NCBI GenBank assembly: GCA_030627405.1
Contig: DAOUSD010000020.1
Location: forward strand, 1-13,346
DNA from: Deltaproteobacteria bacterium
GTDB lineage: Bacteria > Desulfobacterota > Desulfobacteria > Desulfobacterales > ETH-SRB1
Reading direction: 5' to 3'
DNA: 13,346 nucleotides
The notes under the pieces are model-generated. The model saw only the letters and a list, made by a program, of their open reading frames with translations, made no database searches and was not told where the DNA came from. Position numbers and translations under genes: made by a program. Position 1 is the stretch's first letter, and each line of letters begins with the position of its first letter. Shown here in pieces: positions 8,161 through 13,346 of this stretch.

Positions 8161-9414
8161 ATGGATAAAATTATAGTTGAAGGGGGACGAGCTCTTACAG
8201 GTGAGGTTAATATCAGCGGAGCTAAGAACGCTGCACTTCCGATCCTGGTTTCATCTCTGCTTACTGATGGATTGTGTACATTTTCAAATGTCCCGAATCT
8301 AAAAGATATTGAAAGTATAAAACTACTTCTTTCACATCTTGGCGCAAAAATCGAGACAGATGGTGATGTTGTTAAGATAGATGCAAGCAATATTTTAAAT
8401 CATGAAGCTCCGTATGATCTGGTCAGGAAAATGCGCGCTTCTATATTGGTTCTCGGTCCTCTTATTGCCCGTCTCAAAAAGGCCAGGGTATCATTGCCGG
8501 GAGGCTGTGCCATAGGCGCGCGGCCAATCAATCTGCACCTTAAAGGTCTGGCATGTCTTGGCGCATCTATTGAATTAAAGCACGGTTATGTTGAAGCTTA
8601 TGCCAAAAAACTTAAAGGGAGCGAAATTTATTTGGATGTAGCTACCGTAACAGGTACTGAAAATATTATGATGGCGGCTGTTTTAGCGAAAGGAAGCACT
8701 GTTATTCATAATGCAGCTCGTGAACCCGAAATAATAGCTCTTGCTGATGTTTTAAAGAAGATGGGGGCTGATATACATGGGGCCGGCACCTCCGCAATTA
8801 CAATAATGGGAGTTTCTTCTTTAAGTCCTGTATCGGTTTCAATAATTCCCGACCGGATAGAAACCGGAACATTAATGGTCGCAGCAGTTTTGACCGGCGG
8901 TGATGTAAAGCTTTTAGGCGCTGAGCCGGATCATCTTGAAGCCGTTATTCACAAATTGAGTTTAACGGGGGCAAAGATAAAAATTGATGGAAAAAATATA
9001 AGAGTTAAGGGAATAGATAATATAGCAAGTGTTGATGTAAAAACACTCCCATATCCAGGTTTCCCTAGTGATATGCAGGCGCAGTTCATGGTTCTAATGT
9101 CTGTTGCCGGGGGTCTGAGCCTGATATTTGAAACAGTATTTGAAAACCGTTTTATCCATGTAGGTGAGTTGAAAAGAATGGGTGCTGATATTACTGTGGC
9201 TGGTAATGCTGCGATGGTAAAAGGGGTAAAAATGCTTTCAGGCGCGCCGGTTATGGCAAGTGATCTTAGAGCCGGTGCCTCGCTGATACTGGCCGGTCTT
9301 GTTGCCCGTGGCAAAACCGAGGTAAATCGCGTTTATCATCTGGATCGCGGATATGAAGCGCTTGAGGAAAAGTTTGCCGGCCTGGGAGCAGCTATAAAGC
9401 GTGTAAAAGAATGA
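8161..9414 (+). CDS. murA: UDP-N-acetylglucosamine 1-carboxyvinyltransferase MurA
   Basis: This enzyme catalyses the first committed step of peptidoglycan synthesis in the cytoplasm: transfer of enolpyruvate from phosphoenolpyruvate to UDP-GlcNAc. The 417 residues are full family length. The amino end DKIIVEGGRALTGEVNISGA, with Lys22 and Asn23 just after (AKNAALPIL), is the conserved substrate-binding strand. The catalytic-loop cysteine is Cys116 in PGGCAIGARPINLHLKGL, so the classical fosfomycin-target Cys is kept. Further signatures are DRIETGTLMVAA, a PSDMQAQFM stretch with the general-base aspartate, and DLRAGASLILAGLVARG near the end. AAAGG stands 7 bases before the ATG. It begins a new unit after the terminator at 8022-8067 and is followed 30 bases later by comEC. 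Confidence 0.97.
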   Translation: MDKIIVEGGRALTGEVNISGAKNAALPILVSSLLTDGLCTFSNVPNLKDIESIKLLLSHLGAKIETDGDVVKIDASNILNHEAPYDLVRKMRASILVLGPLIARLKKARVSLPGGCAIGARPINLHLKGLACLGASIELKHGYVEAYAKKLKGSEIYLDVATVTGTENIMMAAVLAKGSTVIHNAAREPEIIALADVLKKMGADIHGAGTSAITIMGVSSLSPVSVSIIPDRIETGTLMVAAVLTGGDVKLLGAEPDHLEAVIHKLSLTGAKIKIDGKNIRVKGIDNIASVDVKTLPYPGFPSDMQAQFMVLMSVAGGLSLIFETVFENRFIHVGELKRMGADITVAGNAAMVKGVKMLSGAPVMASDLRAGASLILAGLVARGKTEVNRVYHLDRGYEALEEKFAGLGAAIKRVKE

Positions 9415-9419
9415 TAAAT

Positions 9420-9440
9420 CCCTGAACCCCGAACCCTGAT
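9420..9440 (+). repeat. Three tandem heptamers before comEC
   Basis: CCCTGAA, CCCCGAA and CCCTGAT lie head to tail at 9420-9440, filling the murA-comEC gap where a ribosome-binding site would be expected. No Shine-Dalgarno sequence is visible before the comEC ATG at 9445. Confidence 0.6.
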
Positions 9441-9444
9441 TCCT

Positions 9445-11973
9445 ATGACCGGTAAGATTTATTCTCGCCCCGTTATCCCAATCCTGGTATCTATGATACT
9501 GGGCGTAGCCTGTGGTTCATGGCTGCCGGATCACAAAGTTTATGCGTATTTTGTTATTCTTGTATGTGCAGGCTTAATACTATATTTCATTCTTCAGAGA
9601 AAAACCGCATTAATTTTATCTGTTATTTTATTTTTTGCTTTCGGGTATCTTTCCTTACAGCCATGGGTTGTTCCTAAATTCCCCTCAAATCATGTCGTCA
9701 ATTTTTTAGATTCGCGAAAATGGAGAATTGTCGGTTTAATCGACGAAAATCCTATAATATACAAAGACAGGCTGAAATTTATTTTACAGACCAGGACTCT
9801 TGGAGAAGATAAGGATAATAATTTTCCAGTTACAGGGAAAATCCGTGTAACAGTTAGAGAAAATTTTCCAACTCTTTCAATTGGCGACAAAGTTTCCTTT
9901 ACAGGCAAGCTCAGATCTATCAGAAATTTCAAAAATCCCGGAGGATTTGATTATAAAAAATACATGGCATTCAAGGAGATTTGGGGTACCTCGTATGTCT
10001 GTGGAAAAGATCTAATTGTTATAAAAAGAAATTCAGGAAAAGGTATAAACAAGATAATAGCAGATGCCCGCAGCAGGATCTCCGATCTTATCGACAATAC
10101 AGGGGAGGGTGATAAAAGTGCTGTATTAAAAGCCCTTATAATTGGAGACAGAAATAGTATTTCAAAAAACTTAAAGGAGGCATTTAACCGGGCCGGTGTA
10201 AGTCATATTCTTGCAATTTCAGGACTTCATATAGGAATTGTAGCAACAGTCGCATTTTTGTTTTTCAAGTGGATACTCTCATATTTTAAATATTTTCTTT
10301 GGAATGCATTGACCATAAAGGTTGCAGCTATTTTATCTCTTTTTCCGGTATTTATCTATGGCTTGCTTTCAGGGTTGTCTCCTTCTACACAAAGAGCAGT
10401 AATTATGGTTAGTATTTTTTTGATGACATTTCTTTTTGAAAAAGAACATGACCCAATAAATACACTGGCAATAGCTGCAATGATAATTCTTGTTGTTCAT
10501 CCTCCCACTCTTTTTTCGATTTCTTTTCAGCTTTCATTTATAGCTGTTCTTGCAATAATATGTGGCCTTTCCGGAATACGTATAAAAAGCAAGACTGGAA
10601 AACAAGGACTCTTTCAACTCCGAAAAAAAGTGTATCTCTTTTTATTGACTTCGCTTTTTGCAATCCTGGGGACACTTCCGCTTTTAATGTTTTACTTCAA
10701 CCAGGTTTCTTTTGTCGGTCTCCCGGCAAACTTGTTTGTTGTGCCGCTTATAGGTTTTATTGTAGTTCCCTTGGGCTTGTTTTCGGTATTGCTATATCCG
10801 GTAAGCGTTTGCGGGGCTACATGGTGCATAAATGCAAACTTTGAGTTGCTGGCTAAAGTTCTTGACATCGTGGTATGGTTTTCTAATTTACCTTTTGCCT
10901 CAATTAAGACAGTAACTCCGACTTATTTTGAGATTTGTTGTTATTATGTGTTGGGCTGGGCTGTATTGACTTTGGTTGGTATTAAGCATGAAAATGCCGG
11001 TGAAAAAGATAAATTTCCGGGAGGAACACATCAGCTATATAATAAAGTAGAATTGAAAGAGCCATCGGCTTTTTCCAGAAGGAAAAAAGTATTAGCTGTT
11101 CTAATAGTAGTAATTATTGCCTGTGCCGCCGATACTTGTTACTGGTTTTATAACAGGTTTTGGCATGATGATCTGAGGATTACAGTAATTGATGTGGGGC
11201 AGGGCAGCTCTGCTCTTGTAGAAATGCCGGAAGGTTTTAATCTGCTTATAGATGGCGGTGGATTTTCTGACAACTCGGTCTTTGATGTTGGTGCAAACGT
11301 AATCGCACCGTTATTATGGCGCAAAAAAATTAAAACAATTGACACTCTTATTCTTTCCCATCCAAACAGCGACCACTTGAACGGACTTTTGTATATTGCT
11401 GAAAATTTCAATGTGAAAAGGGTGTGGGCTAACTGTGATACAGCAGATACTATTGGATATCGAAAATTCATGGAAATTATTAAAAAAAAGGCAATTTATC
11501 TCCCTGAATTCAAAGAGATATCAAGAACACAGATTATCAATGGTGCTCAATTGAAACTTCTTTATCCAGCCGATGATTACATGGATAATAATAAGAGAAA
11601 GTGGTCGAATTTAAATAACAATTCTCTGGTGATAAAAGTTAAATTCGGATCAAAATCTTTTCTTTTTCCAGGCGATATTATGGCTAAAGCAGAAAAAGAG
11701 CTTGTTGCAATTTCAGGAGATGATTTAAAAAGCAATGTCCTTATAGCTCCTCATCACGGCAGCAAAACATCGAACAGCGAATTCTTTATTGATAGCATTG
11801 ATCCGGAAATTGTAATTTTTTCGTCAGGCTGGAGAAACAGATACAGATTCCCGCATACATCGGTTTTAAAAAAATATAAAGAACGGGGATGCAGGATATT
11901 ACGCACCGACAGCCACGGAGCCGTCACAATATCAACCGATGGGCAGTCTCTTGAAGTTTCGCCTATGATATAG
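9445..11973 (+). CDS. comEC: ComEC/Rec2-family DNA internalisation protein
   Basis: This is the inner-membrane channel for single-stranded DNA uptake in natural transformation. At 842 residues it has the full three-part layout. Residues 1-200 hold amino-terminal spans and a beta-rich DUF4131-type domain. About 220-520 is the polytopic competence domain, with LKALIIGDRNSIS and the signature GVSHILAISGLHIGI (251-265). The rest is a carboxyl metallo-beta-lactamase-like domain beginning ITVIDVGQGSSALVE after residue 577. In that domain the metal motif reads S-H639-P-N641-S-D643-H644, with Asn where Asp or His is usual, and PHHGS occurs at 769-773. Loss of a ligand might weaken nuclease activity, or this may be a normal lineage variant. 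It is probably cotranscribed with murA, with start inferred from the family's RPVIP-type beginning. Presence alone does not show that the cell is competent. Confidence 0.93.
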   Translation: MTGKIYSRPVIPILVSMILGVACGSWLPDHKVYAYFVILVCAGLILYFILQRKTALILSVILFFAFGYLSLQPWVVPKFPSNHVVNFLDSRKWRIVGLIDENPIIYKDRLKFILQTRTLGEDKDNNFPVTGKIRVTVRENFPTLSIGDKVSFTGKLRSIRNFKNPGGFDYKKYMAFKEIWGTSYVCGKDLIVIKRNSGKGINKIIADARSRISDLIDNTGEGDKSAVLKALIIGDRNSISKNLKEAFNRAGVSHILAISGLHIGIVATVAFLFFKWILSYFKYFLWNALTIKVAAILSLFPVFIYGLLSGLSPSTQRAVIMVSIFLMTFLFEKEHDPINTLAIAAMIILVVHPPTLFSISFQLSFIAVLAIICGLSGIRIKSKTGKQGLFQLRKKVYLFLLTSLFAILGTLPLLMFYFNQVSFVGLPANLFVVPLIGFIVVPLGLFSVLLYPVSVCGATWCINANFELLAKVLDIVVWFSNLPFASIKTVTPTYFEICCYYVLGWAVLTLVGIKHENAGEKDKFPGGTHQLYNKVELKEPSAFSRRKKVLAVLIVVIIACAADTCYWFYNRFWHDDLRITVIDVGQGSSALVEMPEGFNLLIDGGGFSDNSVFDVGANVIAPLLWRKKIKTIDTLILSHPNSDHLNGLLYIAENFNVKRVWANCDTADTIGYRKFMEIIKKKAIYLPEFKEISRTQIINGAQLKLLYPADDYMDNNKRKWSNLNNNSLVIKVKFGSKSFLFPGDIMAKAEKELVAISGDDLKSNVLIAPHHGSKTSNSEFFIDSIDPEIVIFSSGWRNRYRFPHTSVLKKYKERGCRILRTDSHGAVTISTDGQSLEVSPMI

Positions 11974-12066
11974 ACTTTCAGAATATTCCCATAGTTCCCC
12001 GACAGTCATGCAGAACATGGCGGAACACAATAGATTTATTGATTTTTTCACTTTAGGAGGTTATAG

Positions 12067-12163
12067 ATGACATCGGAAAGACGCAAGTAAAGAACTCTTC
12101 AAAAAGGATACTATAATGCCGCGCATGTTTGACAACATTGAAAAGCAGCTTTTCCCGGCCTGA
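12067..12163 (+). pseudogene. Short broken coding remnant (MTSERRK.../MPRMFDNIEKQLFPA)
   Basis: A perfect AGGAGG (12055-12060) precedes ATG at 12067, reading MTSERRK then a TAA stop. In the next frame the sequence continues as KELFKKDTI and runs without a break into MPRMFDNIEKQLFPA, whose own ATG is at 12116 and whose stop is at 12161. MPRMFDNIE..LLPA is how many helicase proteins with a phospholipase-D-like amino end begin, by my recollection. MTSERRKEL resembles the start of some GIY-YIG-type proteins. Both are too short to be functional, and after the last stop no continuation is visible. I read this as scraps left by deletion of accessory, perhaps defence-related, genes. A real short leader peptide is the alternative. 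Confidence 0.35.
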
Positions 12164-12221
12164 CTGACAAAAGAGGAAAATCAGTCTTTAACGTCACAAA
12201 ATGTGACCTTTAGCGAGCCCT

Positions 12222-12250
12222 AAAGCGTTGCAGACCAGGCGCTTTTTTTT
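12222..12250 (+). terminator. Probable terminator downstream of comEC
   Basis: AAAGCG (12222-12227) pairs with CGCTTT (12240-12245) around a 12-base loop and runs into eight Ts (12243-12250). The stem is short but the T-run is good. Its left arm overlaps another hairpin, CTTTAG / CTAAAG (12208-12213 / 12220-12225), so the two structures exclude each other. Confidence 0.55.
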
Positions 12251-12360
12251 ACTAATATAATGTTGTTTGTGATACCAGACTCAGCGTTGCTTCACAGTAT
12301 GAATCCGGTGGGTTAGTGTACGTTAAATAGCTTGCCAGTGAAAAACCAAAGGGAGATGGC

Positions 12361-12975
12361 TCAATAGCTCCTTCGAATGATACCGACAAATTTTCCGATA
12401 ATCCTGATCCGGCCCCGGTGCCACCCGCTAAAAACCATAGGCGGATAAGCACTGTTTGCCGAATGCAATTCCGTTGTACCTCTTGTTTTCCGCAGAATCT
12501 TGAGAGCTGCCTCATGTAAAATGTTTCTAACTGTAACAGCGACTATCTGCCCGCTTTCCGCTTTTCTTTGGGGACGGATAATTGCCAGATCCCCATCAGC
12601 GATATGTGCATCGATCATGGAATCACCCTGAACACGAAGAGCAAAGCAAGTTTTGGAGCCAAAAATCGACGGGTCTATCCGCAGCTCATCTTCCCGATTT
12701 TCCAGCGCCATGATGGGAATGCCTGCAGCAATTCTGCCGATTATCGGGATGGTTTTTCCAACAGGTCCGCCGGGTATACGCCATGACCTTTTCTTGCCGG
12801 CAGATGCAATAAGATATCCTTTTTCAACCAGAACATGGAGAATGCGATGGATACCTGCCGGTCCTTTTAAACCAAAATGACTGCATATCTCGCGTATCGT
12901 AGGCGTGATACCGAGTTTCACCTGATACGAACGGATATAATATAATACTTCCGCCTGCCTTTGAGTGAGCTCCAA
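12361..12975 (-). CDS. lexA: LexA-type SOS repressor
   Basis: This transcriptional repressor of DNA-damage genes cleaves itself when RecA filaments form. The 204 residues are the usual LexA size. A winged-helix DNA-binding domain occupies about 1-66 (LTQRQAEVLYYIRSY, TPTIREI, GPAGIHRILHVLVEKGYL). The cleavage bond is in GRIAAGIP, Ala84-Gly85. The catalytic pair is Ser119 in VQGDSMID and Lys159 in AALKILRK, so self-cleavage should work. The start is TTG at 12975; it is supported by AGGGGG 7 bases upstream and by the fit of MELTQRQ to the family start. No in-frame ATG lies nearby. It stands alone on the minus strand, facing comEC, directly downstream of an integrase stump. No recA, imuA/imuB or dnaE2 is seen beside it within the window. 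By eye its GC content is somewhat higher than the qrc block. Confidence 0.93.
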   Translation of the reverse strand: MELTQRQAEVLYYIRSYQVKLGITPTIREICSHFGLKGPAGIHRILHVLVEKGYLIASAGKKRSWRIPGGPVGKTIPIIGRIAAGIPIMALENREDELRIDPSIFGSKTCFALRVQGDSMIDAHIADGDLAIIRPQRKAESGQIVAVTVRNILHEAALKILRKTRGTTELHSANSAYPPMVFSGWHRGRIRIIGKFVGIIRRSY

Positions 12976-12982
12976 AATATAA

Positions 12983-12988
12983 CCCCCT
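12983..12988 (-). promoter_or_regulatory. Ribosome-binding site for the TTG start of lexA
   Basis: On the minus strand AGGGGG stands 7 bases before TTG (12973-12975), which supports this non-ATG start. Confidence 0.6.
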
Positions 12989-12990
12989 AT

Positions 12991-13006
12991 GAGAACAGCA
13001 TATCTC
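12991..13006. promoter_or_regulatory. Possible operator upstream of lexA
   Basis: GAGA and TCTC separated by 8 bases (12991-12994 and 13003-13006) form a small palindrome just upstream of the lexA ribosome site, where self-repression would act. It does not match the known CTGT-N8-ACAG or GAAC-N4-GTTC boxes, so this is only a positional suggestion. Confidence 0.2.
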
Positions 13007-13033
13007 CCGGACTTTTGACACCCTTACCTCCAC

Positions 13034-13258
13034 GATTTCATTTTCACCCATCTCGGCAGGATGTCGTTTCCCATGGTAAAAGATAAATTTTCTTATCCAT
13101 TCGATATAAGCCTGCTCTGTTCGAATACTATAGTGTTTGCAGCGAATCAGGTTTCGGACTTGGTCCAATAGCTTTGGTTGCCTTGTGTCTGATCTATAAA
13201 ATATTTTTCTTTCCTCATAATATTTTGGTTTTGCACGAGATTTACATGAATTTTTCAC
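13034..13258 (-). pseudogene. Amino-terminal stump of an integron-type tyrosine recombinase
   Basis: From a GTG at 13258 the minus strand reads about 75 residues of an integrase core-binding (SAM-like) domain. The diagnostic block is PKLLDQVRNLIRCKHYSIRT followed by EQAYIEWIRKFIFYHGKRHP and AEMGENEI, typical of IntI and related chromosomal integron integrases. Similarity ends after GENEI (about 13034). The same frame then continues with unrelated residues into the lexA region and stops at 12824. The whole catalytic domain with its Arg-His-Arg-Tyr residues is missing, so this cannot recombine. A GGAG lies 12 bases before the GTG. In complete integrons the cassettes lie on the other side of the intI start, here to the right of the window. 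Confidence 0.75.
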
Positions 13259-13301
13259 AATTCAGCATTCTCCTTTACTTGTTTTACGAATAATAATTTC
13301 G

Positions 13302-13330
13302 TTGACTTTAGCTCTTGTAAAAGTTAAAAA
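13302..13330 (+). promoter_or_regulatory. Possible outward promoter upstream of the integrase stump
   Basis: TTGACT (13302-13307) and TAAAAA (13325-13330) are separated by exactly 17 bases and read rightward, away from the integrase. The surroundings are AT-rich, so chance matches are easy. A palindrome ACGAA / TTCGT at 13286-13302 adjoins it. Confidence 0.25.
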
Positions 13331-13346
13331 TAAAAAATTATTGAGG

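Larger units (their letters stand above)
11974..12360. other. Gene-poor decayed stretch between comEC and lexA
   Basis: No full gene fits here. The stretch contains two very short coding scraps with good ribosome sites (12067-12163), a palindrome and overlapping hairpins ending in a T-run (12187-12250). Last comes about 110 bases (12251-12360) in which I see nothing recognisable; it is open on the minus strand but resembles no family I know. A weak AT hairpin CAATA / TATTG at 12028-12041 precedes six Ts and may help end comEC transcription. Confidence 0.5.

Noticed and set aside
12193..12207. GTCACA-AAA-TGTGAC as a CRP/FNR-type operator
   Set aside because: The half-sites are in the reverse order relative to TGTGA-N6-TCACA, the spacer is too short, and no promoter follows. 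It fits better as part of the hairpin series.
12252..12515. Minus-strand 87-codon open frame overlapping the lexA end
   Set aside because: Most of it is lexA read in another frame, its ATG has no ribosome site, and the non-overlapping tail resembles nothing I know.
12824..13033. Carboxyl part of the 144-codon frame that begins as the integrase
   Set aside because: After the integrase similarity ends, the frame merely runs through the lexA upstream region and out-of-frame lexA codons; it has no family resemblance and is not a fusion protein worth calling.

Overview
The window looks like chromosome from an anaerobic sulfate-reducing bacterium of the Desulfobacterota (former Deltaproteobacteria), probably Desulfobacterales. 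The reasoning is the gene set: a Qrc-type menaquinone reductase locus beside system II cytochrome c maturation genes, in AT-leaning DNA with short GTGAAC/CCTGAA-type intergenic repeats. No species can be named from the sequence alone.

Layout. Positions 1-162 are a long imperfect inverted repeat that looks like a MITE or other non-coding palindromic element. Then follow resB (187-1554) and ccsA/resC (1741-2577), the two membrane proteins of haem delivery and ligation for c-type cytochromes. Next comes a complete qrcABCD-like operon: membrane-anchored multihaem cytochrome (2713-3435), Tat-exported molybdopterin-oxidoreductase-fold protein (3491-5677), four-cluster ferredoxin-like protein (5696-6517) and NrfD/PsrC-like quinone-site membrane protein (6588-7820). 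A 52-codon gene (7832-7990) follows with its perfect Shine-Dalgarno sequence overlapping the qrcD stop. It encodes a single-span membrane protein and is the best candidate here for an undescribed component. A strong hairpin terminator (8022-8067) closes this unit. murA (8161-9414, peptidoglycan precursor synthesis) and comEC (9445-11973, DNA uptake channel) form the next plus-strand pair.

The right end, 11974-13346, is different: a decayed patch. It holds two short coding scraps with good ribosome-binding sites and early stops, overlapping hairpins ending in a T-run, a minus-strand lexA-type SOS repressor (12361-12975, TTG start), and immediately upstream of lexA the amino-terminal stump of an integron-type tyrosine recombinase (13034-13258, minus strand). 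The integrase homology stops about 58 bases before the lexA start codon, so lexA may now rely on the integrase's upstream sequences or on a very short promoter.

How the parts work together: ResB/CcsA would mature the haems of QrcA and of the periplasmic cytochrome c3 pool. In Desulfovibrio, Qrc takes electrons from periplasmic hydrogenases and formate dehydrogenases through type I cytochrome c3 and reduces menaquinone, feeding sulfate reduction through Qmo. MurA and ComEC are unrelated housekeeping or uptake functions. The lexA/integrase end hints at mobile-element activity next to an SOS regulator. All identifications are from reading motifs by eye; no database search was run.
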